Shown piece after piece: positions 53,150 to 62,759 of a stretch of DNA of 64,000 bases (position 1 is its first letter; each line of letters opens with the position of its first letter). The stretch is from Acanthosepion lycidas (lineage: Eukaryota > Mollusca > Cephalopoda > Sepiida > Sepiidae). A program made the translations under genes and the position numbers. The notes under the pieces were generated by a model. It was not told the DNA's origin, made no database searches, and worked only from the letters and a program-made list of their open reading frames with translations. Where the stretch lies: the NCBI GenBank assembly GCA_963932145.1, contig OZ010596.1:77569752-77633751 (forward strand), read 5' to 3'.

Positions 53150-53225
53150 ATGAAATGGAGTAAGTCCGACACTTATTTAATGCTTTTTCTGTTTATACTT
53201 TATTTTTATAATTACAATTTTATGA
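53090..53225 (+). repeat. direct repeat, copy 1 (partner at 54168-54600)
   Basis: TGCGACCACACCTGGATCAT and AGGACTGTTTGAATATATAT, then (AT)n and AAATGGAGTAAGTCCGACAC. The two parts recur, in order, at 54171-54205 and 54523-54595. A third copy of the second part is at 54868-54940. Confidence 0.75.
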
Positions 53226-53560
53226 ATTTAAACGCAGTACTAGATTGGCAACAAGGTCTTATCAATTTACAGTTGAACTGGCTAGATGTAACCGTAAGTT
53301 CTATAAGTTTCTTTTCTCGTACTACTTATTTGTGAAACTTACTTCCGCTTTTATACTTTCCAGCCAACTTTGATCTTCAAAATTTTAAATACAATGTCAA
53401 TTGTTATCTACTGTCTTCTTGGTTACTCTTCTTCTATCGTTCTCGCTCCTTAATAATGTTTCTCTTTTTTCTTATTCTTTCACGCTCGGCAACCTCTTGT
53501 GTCTTAGTGACTTTACTGCCTTGCTTGGGATGAAATGATTAGAAAAAAAGGGGGAAAAGA
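53225..53560 (+). pseudogene. CR1/jockey-like LINE 3' end
   Basis: GLINLQLNWLDVTVSSISFF and NLLPLLYFPANFDLQNFKYN then VNCYLLSSWL match 57850-58060. Ends with the shared 3' segment (AACCTCTTGTGTCTTAGTGA, CTTGCTTGGGATGAAATG). Frames broken. Confidence 0.8.
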
Positions 53561-54165
53561 AAAAGTAAAACGATTTATTTGACACCGAAAAAAACTCACC
53601 AAACAACTTAATAAAAATTCTGTTTGTTCTATTTAAGGGAACATGTTTGAAGTAATTATGTCAAGTTAGTCTACGAATGTTACTGATACCGTATAACCCA
53701 GTTCTACCTACAAAATAACCAGAACATCGGAGACTGAACTGGTTCCCCTAGCAACAGGCTTTTCTGGCGTTTATGGTGGTTAGCCACCGAGTCGGATTAA
53801 AAACAAGGTCTATCAAAGGACGGATTAACCTTCTTGTTCATTGTGCTAGATAGCCTTAGATTATTCAACAGAATAGACTGGGGTCCATAGTTATGTATGC
53901 AGTCAGTGCGGTAATGACATAGCATCATTATGCGGAGAGCTTTCTAGATGGAAGTTAACGGACAAAGCAAAGATTTCCACCGATGGAATCAATGACCAAG
54001 GCGAGCTTTTAAGTTGGAGGACGTCGGCTGTTGTTTGACCTGGGAAGATATAGCCTCCGCCGGGTTTACTTTACCAAGGCACATTATAAATAAATACTTC
54101 TCGGGCCTTTTAACCCAGATATGTGTTGTGAATTTGTGCTTAAATAGGTGCTCAGTTGCGTAGGG
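53560..54165. other. spacer, nothing recognised
   Basis: Mixed composition with CpG. No open frame longer than about 65 codons and no repeat match seen. Confidence 0.35.
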
Positions 54166-54167
54166 AC

Positions 54168-54600
54168 TCTGCGACCACACCCGGATCATAGGACTGTTTG
54201 AATTTTATAAATATTTCAATAGTTAAACATTTATTTAGATATAGTTAATTTTTTTTTTTTAAACAACATCTAAAATATTATTACAGTTAGATTTACGTTA
54301 AAAATATTCGAACACATTGGCGTTCCATATCACGTGACGTCCGCATCTCGCGACGGACGCTACTTGTAAACGAACCTCTAAAAACTGTTATTTCTGAAGA
54401 AAGATCGAGGTCGATCTGAAATATCAAATATATATAAAAAAATATATAAATAAATACTTTTATAAAAAACATTATTTTTTTAATTTGCAACTTTTTGGTT
54501 GTTTTATATATATATATAATAAAATGGAGTAACTCCGGCACTTATTTAATATATTTTCTGTTTATACATTATTTTTATAATTATAATTTAAGTAAATGTT
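54168..54600 (+). repeat. direct repeat, copy 2
   Basis: TGCGACCACACCCGGATCAT and AGGACTGTTTGAATTTTATA match 53092 with few changes. The following AAATGGAGTAACTCCGGCAC matches 53152. Between the two parts is 320 bp not present in copy 1, including ATCACGTGACGTCCGCATCT and CGCGACGGACGC. Confidence 0.75.
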
Positions 54601-54649
54601 CACTTTTTCATTAAACAGTATGAATTACATTTATCGGCCCGAATGTTCG

Positions 54650-54765
54650 CGAAATTTCGTAGAAAATATTTGTTCTCCGACCGGAATCAAACTTGTATTC
54701 CTATACGGAATCTGTCATTCGATCTAATGTGTTATACCATTTAGCTACTGACAAACGTTGGGTTA
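54650..54765 (-). mobile_element. tRNA-like SINE or tRNA pseudogene
   Basis: On the minus strand: TAGCTAAATGGTATAACAC (A-box-like), GAATGACAGATTCCG (anticodon-arm-like) and AAGTTTGATTCCGGTCG (B-box). Spacing fits a tRNA-derived head. Not the same family as 1624-1761. Confidence 0.5.
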
Positions 54766-55319
54766 GCTAAGTTCAAATTACTGTTTATATACACACAATA
54801 TTCAACGATTTTTCTCGATCGATCATATCTGCCCACGTATCTTAACGTAAACAATGACAACATAAAATGAAATTGATTAAGTCCGACAATTATTTTCTGT
54901 TTATAAGTTATTTTTATTGATACAATTTTATTTTTAACCACATTTGATTACCAAGAAAAATATAGATTTCTTGCGCCTAACGCATTGTATATTTTATTCT
55001 GGCCAAAATTAAATGTTTCCCCAATGTGTACAGTAAATGTACTTTAAAAATGAAAAAGTCGTTTAAAATATCTTTTCCAGTAAAAGTTGGCCCGTCATCG
55101 CTCTTGTGGTAGACACATTTGCGAAATAACTTACTAAACATAGACGAGCTTGTATAGCTGATGTTTTCCTTAAAAAAAAAAGTAATTGGGTTAACTGACA
55201 TTCCATTTTGTGAAATGTTCTATAAACTCTGGAGCTCTCATCATTTACTCGTGAGAAAATAAAACTCCAATCAAATGTGTCGGAGATAGTTATTGATCAT
55301 GGCGGACCGGTGCGTATAT

Positions 55320-55500
55320 TCATAGTAAAAAAACAAAAAAAAAACAACGGTTACAAGCAATACATTATTAGAAAAGGAAAAGAGAAATTGCCAGCAATAC
55401 ATTTAAAAGAAAAATTCCAAAGCTCCCTCCAAAAATAAATTTTGGCTTTAAATGACCCATAAGGAGTTGATATGCCGTTACACAAACCAAACCGAAACTT
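55320..55500 (+). repeat. dispersed repeat family X, fragment
   Basis: TTCATAGTAAAAAAAC, AAGCAATACATTATTAG, CCAAAGCTCCCTCC and GACCCATAAGGAGTTGATAT then GCCGTTACACAAACC. Same order as the right part of family X. Confidence 0.6.
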
Positions 55501-55734
55501 GATCTATGACTTGTTCGATTCAAATCATAATATTGTAATGGGAACTTCTGTACGAAAGATCGAATCTACATGCATGCCATTGATATTAAGATTCTTTGCA
55601 GTGCGGTTTTTGTATGTTTAAATTTTTATTAGGCTGAATCGTAATTAATTTCCTTTTCGGGGAACCAGTCGTAATGATGTATGTTTCGTTCTCACTACTA
55701 ATCATATGTGATTGTTAAGAATAAATTTGGAGCA

Positions 55735-56060
55735 GACTAACTTCTCCATGTCTACACAACACCGCATACAACAAAAGTGTGTAGGAAAACATTTTGAGAA
55801 TCGTTTAGTCTGTTCTGTCCCACCTCACATATTCACCTGACCTTGCAGCAAACAATTAGAACCCTTTTCGATCGCTGCAAAATTCCTTGATGGCGAAAAC
55901 GTTCTCTAATGAAATCCAGATTGAAGAGTTTGTCGAAAACTTTTTCATATCAAAATTGCGTAATTTTACTAAAAAGATATCGAAGAGCTGCTTGATAAGT
56001 GATTTGAAGTAACTACAAATAAGGACGAATGTATATAATTGGATAAAATTGAATTGTACA
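55735..56060 (+). pseudogene. mariner transposase C-terminal remnant
   Basis: Three frames give, in order, LHVYTTPHTTKVCRKTF (catalytic HxDNARPHTA region, the D itself lost), CPTSHIHLTL (degraded HPPYSPDLAP), and NPFRSLQNSLMAKTFSNEIQ followed by IEEFVENFFISKLRNFTKKI. The last is the HLFRSLQ.FL.GK.F...E.V...L..FF..K segment of mariner transposases. It is the family type with HPPYSPDLAP, distinct from the copy at 18035-18985. Frameshifts and stops kill it. Confidence 0.8.
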
Positions 56061-56094
56061 GAGTGTCCTTGTAAAAAAAAAAAAAAAAAAAAAA

Positions 56095-57310
56095 GCGATA
56101 AATTCAAAAAGATGTGAGACAACCGTTGAAAACAGGCGACTGAAAAATTCAGGAAGAATTTCTGCACATTTCATCAATCTCCACTTGACGCTCCAAATCA
56201 GTGAGATGTTTAGCCATACTAGAAAAGCAAGACGAAAGTTGTCTGCAAATGACCTTTAAATGACGAGTCACAAGATCGAGTAGCAATTAATTAATCGTTA
56301 AAGAACCAATCAGAGTTAAGTAATTACGCGAGAGTCGAATGATTATTCAAGGTCATGAATATTCAAGAAATTTATTCATAGTCAAATATTCCTGAAAGAT
56401 AAAAGAGTGATAATAATTTTTTTTTTTCATTTTTACTGGGTACTCCGTATTTCTTTTTTTTTTTTCAAGAATAAAGTTGGTTAAAAAAAAAAAAATAATA
56501 ATTATGACTCGGCCTAATAGTTTAACACTCCGGTAAATCTACTGTGCCAAATTAAATTTTCTTTGGCTATTTACAATTTTACTTACTATGACAAAAATTC
56601 AGAATTCGGGAACAATTTTAAGTTAGGAAAATTTAATTGCTATAACACTGACCGCTAGCACGAATGGGGAATATACAACCTCAAAAAGTGGACCTTGAGA
56701 CTTTTACTGAAGATGGCTTGCGATTGAGTCGATCCTCACTAGTAATATTTGGTAAAAACTAACATACTAATCACCTTATAGCAGGTGTGTTTATGTATAA
56801 ATTTATTTCTCCTTGGTTATGGAATCAGCATAATCCTGCCAATTAAGGAAGATTAGGTTGTATCTGTCCTTTAAATGGGGAAACGCTTCCTACCTTGAAA
56901 ATCAGCGTGCGAGAATCACAGCTTCTTACATATATACGAACAGCAACGAGAGTTTGGAACACGCAAATATCTTAACCAAGAAACCCACATTATGTGGTTC
57001 AACGATTGAACTTTGGGTGTGTATGATAATGGGGGTGGTGGGGTGAATCCGTCCCACCCCCTGCCAATGAGACCTTTCTTCTCCGTTTAGGTTGATATGA
57101 CATTTGCGAACGCGGCAAACGTGGGTGATTAAGGTCAACCGACTTTTCGGGAGTGGTTTGTAGTAAGGCACGCTTACTCGGCCACCGGTAAAAGTCGCGT
57201 GCCACGTTTCTGGTTGCGTGGGTGTACCTTTCGGGAGCACACCGCATTGGCTGCGGTCGAATATCGTCTTCCCGCAGAGTCAATTCAATTCAAAGGCCAT
57301 GTTCGATTAG
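56095..57310. other. mostly unassigned; CpG-rich part at 56900-57290
   Basis: Overlapping minus-strand open frames at 56926-57283 encode basic, Arg/Pro-rich peptides (RWPSKRALLQ) without recognisable domains; the higher GC explains their length. An unspliced repeat or UTR is possible. A minus-strand start MAKHLTDLERQ near 56215 is too short to interpret. Confidence 0.3.
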
Positions 57311-57350
57311 AACGTAAGTGATTATGGTTCTCCACAACTTCCCTTTCACA
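57310..57350 (+). repeat. short dispersed phrase, LINE/SINE tail
   Basis: AAGTGATTATGGTTCTCCAC and AACTTCC recur near 23825, 31660 and 59005. Confidence 0.4.
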
Positions 57351-57599
57351 ATGGACACAATATCTGTAAATTTTGTGTTGCCCTTTCACAGTAAGCACTA
57401 TTTAAGTTGACTGGTCCACTCGTAAAAAACAGGGAACATTTTTGGAAATAATTTTTGAAGATGTTAAAGCTTCCTATTTGTAAATAACAAGACCAGATAA
57501 TTTCTTCATCTTAGTAGTCAGGCAGAAGATTATACCATAGGAAACTAATATAGTTTTCAGTGTTTAAGTTTCCATCAACTTTTACCAGTTTTTCCTACC

Positions 57600-58140
57600 A
57601 TCACTTTTGATGCAACCCCACACCATCACCAAATGTTACCGTCAATTTCGTATATCATGCAATTTTTCTATCACTTGTTTTCCTACATATTTTGATGAAA
57701 TCCAAAGAATCAGCAATATTATTGGTCCTGATCTGGCAACTTGGCTTTACTTTCCCACCGCTGTAAAGTTGCCTGCCTGTGACTTTTCCATAAATACTTA
57801 TAATTATTCGGATGAGCTCTTCGCAATAGTGACTATATTTTTTTAATTTAAGTGCAAGACTAGACAGACGTCGACATCTCATCATACAGTTGAGCTGGCT
57901 AGATGTAACCGTACATTCTATGCTAACAGTTTCTTTTCTCGCTTGCGGAACTCCCTTCTGGCTCCATGCTTTCCAGCTAACTTTGATCTTCAAAAATTTA
58001 AATGCAATATCAATCGCCATCTACTGTCCTCCTGATTACTCTTCTTTTGTTCTCGCTCCTCTAGCAAAGCTTCTGTTTCTAACTCTTCTACACCCAGTAA
58101 CCCCTTGTCCGTTAGTATGTTGCTTTGGATGAAATCGGCT
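57600..58140 (+). pseudogene. CR1/jockey-like LINE 3' end
   Basis: RISNIIGPDLATWLYFPTAV, CDFSINTYNYSDELFAIV, TVELARCNRTFYANSFFSRL, RNSLLAPCFPANFDLQKFKC and NINRHLLSS line up with the C-terminus of the family, in alternating frames. Ends with AGTAACCCCTTGTCCGTTAG and TGCTTTGGATGAAAT. Confidence 0.85.
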
Positions 58141-58474
58141 AAAAATATTTTGCGTTCATCATTAAAAATTATTTTTTGCCCCTTTCCAGGATTCCCTGTT
58201 CGATGTGCATTTGACCACTTCAATCTTCTATTTCGATGTTTTGGGGTTAATGATTTTTTGCTGCTATAACCCCGTTCGTGTTGGGTTTTTCATTCTCTCC
58301 AATATTCAGGCTAAACTTTGAAATTTTGTTTTTCGTCCTCAATCGGAGTAGATAGGTTCGCCTATCGTCCGGTTCACACTCCTCAGAAAGTTTTTTGAAT
58401 AGGAGCAGAGGTTTATCGCTTGTTTCCTGTTTAGGATTGGGTTTCCGGTTTCTTTTAAAGATTTTTTATTCTCT

Positions 58475-58545
58475 TTCACTCCCAGCAGCTCCATGCGGCT
58501 TAGTGGTTTTATCACCTTGCTTGGGGGTGAATTGATTTTAAAAAA
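58475..58545 (+). pseudogene. CR1/jockey-like LINE extreme 3' end
   Basis: TCACTCCCAGCAGCTCCATG, CTTAGTGGTTTTATCACCTT and GCTTGGGGGTGAATTG. Only the terminal segment is present. Confidence 0.65.
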
Positions 58546-58834
58546 TCTTTAAAAGTCACGAATCGATTTTACTCAGTATCGATATTATGAACAAGATTAC
58601 CCATCTTGTAAACTGATAAAAAAAAAAAAAAACAAACAATATTTTTCGATTCTGACAAATTCTAGGAAGATTTCCTTAATGCTTAGTTACAAAAACTATT
58701 TTGCTTGGAAATGTTTTCCCTATATTTTACGAGTGGACCAGTGTATTTAAGTTGTTTTAAATGGTAAAGTGGTTCCTTGTTGCCTTCTCTCTTCAGAGTC
58801 ATATTTTTTCGAGACAGGTGACCTTACAAAGGCT

Positions 58835-58985
58835 ATTTTGTTTATAGCTTGAGAGAGAAATGATGGATTCATACCTTTATCAAATGAAAGTAACTGCATT
58901 GACCGGAATACGAACTCGGCCCTCTAGTTACATTTTCCGTGCCAATAACCACTATCCCATCCGCAAGATGATTAAGAAAAAAACG
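58835..58985 (-). mobile_element. tRNA-headed SINE fragment
   Basis: Minus strand: GCGGATGGGATAGTGGTTAT (A-box region), GGCCGAGTTCGTATTCCGGT (B-box region), then the body TTGATAAAGGTATGAATCCA. The body matches the composite SINE. Confidence 0.65.
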
Positions 58986-59114
58986 CCATGTCCTTTTGAA
59001 GACGTAAGCAATTATGAATCTCCACAACTTCCTTGAGAAAGTAGAGTGATTTCTGTTGCCTTCTCCATGATTGGTTTAGAATATATTGCCACTAAAAACT
59101 ATAGAACCCAGTCT

Positions 59115-59255
59115 ACGCTGCTATTTTACCCATAGCTGGGGAGGACAAGAGATGGATCTCTGCAAGCACATTAGTGCAAGCTAACTACGTAACTCGGAAT
59201 TTGGATGTGGCTCGCCTTTTCCATTTTCCACATCGATATCCGTGGTACTAATCCG
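59115..59255 (-). mobile_element. tRNA-headed SINE fragment, decayed
   Basis: ACCCATAGCTGGGGAGGACA at the left is the body; ATCGATATCCGTGGTACTAA at the right fits the A-box side. More diverged than 58835-58985. Confidence 0.5.
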
Positions 59256-59424
59256 AAAAAGTTATGTTTGAGTAAAAGGACCTTCATTTAATTAATTAGA
59301 GAAAAAAAAATATTATGGATATTTTATATTTAAAAGTGTTAACATTGAAAACGAAAACAAATTTTTACTACGTTACTTAAAAAACGAAAATAGAATATCA
59401 ACACGAATCATCCCGGGTACGACG

Positions 59425-59700
59425 ATCAACTACATCCGGCAGCAAAGCCTCTGATCGGAGATTGGAGGTTTTGAGGAGCGTGGTATCACCCCTTAACTGT
59501 TTCATTCTGAACCCGGGTGGTAGGACCTGTTAGGGTCCCAGCTATGGGCAAATAGTGACTCCCTCACACAAACAAATCAACATGTCATTTTTATAGCAAA
59601 ATGACAATTAGTGCAACGCTAGAATAGTATAAAAATACATTTTTCTAAAAAAAAAAGAATGACCAACAATGAATTTTTACCTGCCGAAATAAATGTTATT
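59425..59700 (+). repeat. dispersed repeat family X, copy 3
   Basis: ACTACATCCGGCAGCAAAGC, AGATTGGAGGTTTTGAGGAG, GGTGGTAGGACCTGTTAGGG and TCCCAGCTATGGGCAAATAG. The right part is short. Confidence 0.7.
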
Positions 59701-59789
59701 AGATTTTTCGAGATGTGATAAGTTTTTTTTTCTTTAATATATATAAATGTTCATTTTTAAGTATAAAATATTGAGCACTTTAACCCATA

Positions 59790-60290
59790 AATATAGCGTA
59801 CCTGGCTGAAGCTATCCTCCAAGAAAGTTACCCATTGCGCCTTCTCGGGCTAATGTTCTCAGATGACGTAAGGTGGAAAGACTATATTGAATCCATCGTT
59901 AGATGATCTGCTAAGAAAGTCGGTTCACTGTGCCGGGCGAGACAATTTTTCTCTCCAGAATCTATCTTGCATATCTATAAGTTTTACATTCGTCCATGCT
60001 TAGAATATTGCTGCCATATATGGCCAGCTAAATATAGCCTCAACTTCTATGCTAACAGTATCGTATTCTGAACTTCTCGCTTGTGGAACTCCCTTCCCGC
60101 TCCATGCTTTCCAGCCAACTTTAATCTGCAAAAATTTAAATGCTATATCAATCGCTATCTACTGCCCTCCTGATTACTCTTTTCTCTTTCTTCTCACTAT
60201 TAATGTTTCTTTTTCTAATTCCTCAACACCTTGTAACCCCTTGCGCGCTAGTGGCTTTACTGCCTGGCATGGGATGATGTCGATTAAAAA
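59790..60290 (+). pseudogene. CR1/jockey-like LINE, internally deleted
   Basis: PLRLLGLMFSDDVRWKDYIE and SAKKVGSLCRARQFFSPESI, then LHIYKFYIRPCLEYCCHIWP: this is the LLG...S....W..HI and LY.....P..EY....W blocks after the RT palm. It then jumps to FYANSIVF-TSRLWNSLPAP and CFPANFNLQKFKCYINRYLL and the 3' segment. About 100 codons between the blocks are missing. Few stops within blocks. Confidence 0.85.
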
Positions 60291-60298
60291 TATCTTAA

Positions 60299-60299
<1 letters not shown>

Positions 60300-60333
<34 letters not shown>

Positions 60334-60395
60334 TTAAGGTGTGCTATATTTATGGTATAAATTGCTCAATGTCAGAGTTAGAGCGTATGTAAATA
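60300..60395 (-). repeat. dispersed repeat ending in (AT)n, inverted copy
   Basis: (TA)n at 60302-60330, then AAGGTGTGCTATATTTATGG and TCAGAGTTAGAGCGTATGTA, the inverse of 12933-13020. Separated from its palindrome by a MADE1-like MITE. Confidence 0.75.
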
Positions 60396-60495
60396 TTAGG
60401 TTGGTGCAAAAAATAATGACGTAATGTCGTTTTTTGAAGTTAAAAAATACGTCAAAAAACGACATTATTACGTCATTATTTTTGCACCAACCTAA
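60396..60495 (+). mobile_element. MADE1-like mariner MITE, copy 3
   Basis: TTAGGTTGGTGCAAAAAATA at the left and ATTTTTGCACCAACCTAA at the right, flanked by TA. A near-perfect hairpin (CGTCAAAAAACGACATTATT arm). Inserted between the fold-back palindrome and its usual neighbour. Confidence 0.92.
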
Positions 60496-60624
60496 TATAA
60501 AAGTGAACATTGAAGTCAATACTCAAAGGCGACAGGCTATTTCATGCTAGACGCAATCGTCAGGCTGCCTGACGATTGTGTCTAGCATGAAACAGCCTGT
60601 TGACTTCAATGTTCACTTATATAT
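60496..60624. repeat. fold-back palindrome, copy 2
   Basis: AAGTGAACATTGAAGTCAAT and GGCTATTTCATGCTAGACGC are mirrored by TGTGTCTAGCATGAAACAGC and TTGACTTCAATGTTCACTTA. The centre is CAGGCTGCCTG. Better paired than copy 1 (12804-12917). Confidence 0.9.
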
Positions 60625-60974
60625 TACTGTGTAAGCTTTGCGATATTTATTATTATCTACTAATATTTAACTGATGTTAATAGTTGTGTTTTGGTTGTTT
60701 GCACGAACTCAGCCAAGTTTCAAGAAGTGACAAGTTAACCTTTGAGCAAATCTTTAAAATTAATTTTTGCAATTTTGAAATTGAATAAGGAAATCTGAAA
60801 ATCGTTTCTCAGTCAATAAATATTTCCCAATCTTGGTAAATTGAAGATGAGAGAGAAATACAGAAGTTTAAAAGCAAATGCTGAATTTTCAAAATATCTA
60901 AAAAGGTATAACTCCTCAAAACATTACCAATATGGATACTGCCGAGTAGAAATACAAACTCATACCCGACCTCA

Positions 60975-61200
60975 AGTGGATTACATATACGATCCATCGC
61001 TATAGATGCAGGTAAAATGACCGGCTCCCTGTACCACTCCAGTAAAGTACCTGACTCCTTATGCTTTCCTCTACCTTTATAAGAGCCAGATCAGGCCTAA
61101 AATGGAGTACTGGTGTCATATTTGAGCGGGAGATTCCCAGTCCTCACTTTCCAGTGTTGATAGAGTTCAAACGTGCCTCCGAGTTCTTGTAGGGTGAACC
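60975..61200 (+). pseudogene. CR1/jockey-like LINE fragment
   Basis: ATCCATCGCTATAGATGCAG, CCTGACTCCTTATGCTTTCC, CCAGATCAGGCCTAAAATGG and TCCCAGTCCTCACTTTCCAG match 11045-11250. Truncated at 61200 by an A-run. Confidence 0.75.
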
Positions 61201-61296
61201 TTATTATAAAAAAAAAACAAACTTGAAAAGCATACACTCAGTTCGTATCTTTTGCGCATGTCATGAGAGTTAATTTTTCCTGTTTCATTGCTAGTA

Positions 61297-61378
61297 AAAT
61301 TGTGGTATACCAGTGACTAGAAGTGATTTTCGTCGATATTGACGAAAATTACTTTTCGTCATTGGTATACCACAATTT
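61297..61378. repeat. hairpin, about 38-bp arms
   Basis: AAATTGTGGTATACCAGTGA then CTAGAAGTGATTTTCGTC is mirrored by GACGAAAATTACTTTTCGTC and ATTGGTATACCACAATTT, with a GATATT loop and a few mismatches. Confidence 0.9.
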
Positions 61379-61379
61379 C

Positions 61380-61920
61380 GTTTGGACAGAGAAGAGATCG
61401 GGCGAGTTAAGCACTTGAACAAAGTACTGCTGTCATTTATAAACTTAGTTTGGTGCAAGGCTACAAAAAAGGAGCACCTATTAAGAATGGAAGTTACTAC
61501 ACAGCAGTAATGTTCAATCAAACTAGCCCTTGCTCAATGTCGTTTGTCTATCTTACCTGCCGATGCTGTATTAATAAAAGGTTGTTTCACATATTATAAA
61601 AATCAGTGTTTGAGTCTTAGCAAAAGTCAGCACTTCGAATGTCGATTTTCAAGGCACCCAGATGCTTTCCACTTAGATAACTGGCGTTGTGTAATCTACC
61701 ACTCCTCACGTTTCCACCATCTTTGTTTAAAACTGAACTGACCCTTTTAAAAAATCTTTGGTTGGCTTTCTGTCAGTTTTACCTTTCGTTGATCTCCATT
61801 TTTTGTAAATATTTAACCTAGTTTGGCTCAAGGTCAAAGATGTAGAGCATCAGGGTAAAGTCGGATTCGATGTCAGTGGCCTGTGAGAATAGATGAATAT
61901 TTCTACAACACCAGGCGCGC
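61380..61920. other. spacer with retroposon-tail phrases
   Basis: AAACTTAGTTTGGTGCAAGG (61441) and TTTGGCTCAAGGTC resemble SINE tails. A short plus-strand frame at 61544-61741 has no recognisable domain. Confidence 0.35.
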
Positions 61921-61929
61921 TGTTATTTC

Positions 61930-62755
61930 TTTTTTGTTTTTAACCTTTTCTTCTTTTCTCTTTTCTTTCTTTTCTGTCTTCCTTCTTTTCTCTTTTCTTT
62001 CTTTTCTGTCTTCCTTCTTTTCTCTTTTCTTTCTTTTCTGTCTTCCTTCTTTTCTCTTTTCTTTCTTTTCTGTCTTCCTTCTTTTCGCTTTGCTTTCTTT
62101 TCTGTCTTCCTTCTTTTCGCTTTGCTTTCTTTTCTGTCTTCCTTCTTTTCGCTTTGCTTTCTTTTCTGTCTTCCTTCTTTTCGCTTTAATGTTTTTTTTT
62201 GTTCTTTTCTCTTTTCGTCTTTTTTGTTCTTTTCTCTTTTCGTCTTTTTTGTTCTTTTCTCTTTTCCTGCTTTTTTTTTCCTGCTTTTTTCCTTCTTTTC
62301 ATGATTTTTTCTTTCTTTTCCTTTCTTTTCTTTTCCTTTCTTTTCTTTTCCTTTCTTTTCTTTTCCTTTCTTTTCTTTTCCTTTCTTTTCTTTTCCTTTC
62401 TTTTCTTTTCCTTTCTTTTCTTTTCCTTTCTTTTCTTTTCCTTTCTTTTCTTTTCTTTTCTTTTCTTTTCTTTTCTTTTCCTTTCTTTTCTTTTCCTTTC
62501 TTTTCTTTTCCTTTCTTTTCTTTTCCTTTCTTTTCTTTTCCTCCTTTTTTAGTTTCCTCCGTTTTTCTTTTTCTTCTTTTCCTTCTTTTCCTTTTCTCTT
62601 TTCGTTTTTTGTTCTTTTTTCTTTTCCTTTGTTTCATTTCTCTTTCTTTTCGTTTTTCTTTTTTTTTCTTCTTTTCCTTCTTCTTTTTCTCCTTATCATT
62701 CTTTTCTATTTTCGTCCTATTTTTTTGTTTCACTTCTTTTCACTTTTAACTTTTC
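61930..62755 (+). repeat. polypyrimidine block made of several sub-arrays
   Basis: In order: a 32-bp unit (TTCTTTTCTCTTTTCTTTCT plus TTTCTGTCTTCC) about five times; a variant with TTCGCTTTGC about four times; a ~24-bp TTTTGTTCTTTTCTCTTTTCG unit three times; then CTTTCTTTTCTTTTC (15 bp) about fifteen times. Long F/S/L open frames and the K/R/E minus frame are artefacts. Confidence 0.95.
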
Positions 62756-62759
62756 CTCG

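Noticed and set aside
55856..56167. 103-codon minus-strand frame
   Set aside because: It is antisense to a clear mariner C-terminus and includes a poly-F run from an A-tract.
56926..57283. Two overlapping minus-strand frames of about 100 codons
   Set aside because: Open because of locally higher GC. Neither peptide has a recognisable domain, and both overlap in conflicting frames.
61883..62749. 288-codon plus frame (FLSFLFLSFLF) and 144-codon K/R/E minus frame
   Set aside because: Purely from the TTTTCTTTCC repeat. Parallel frames are equally open.
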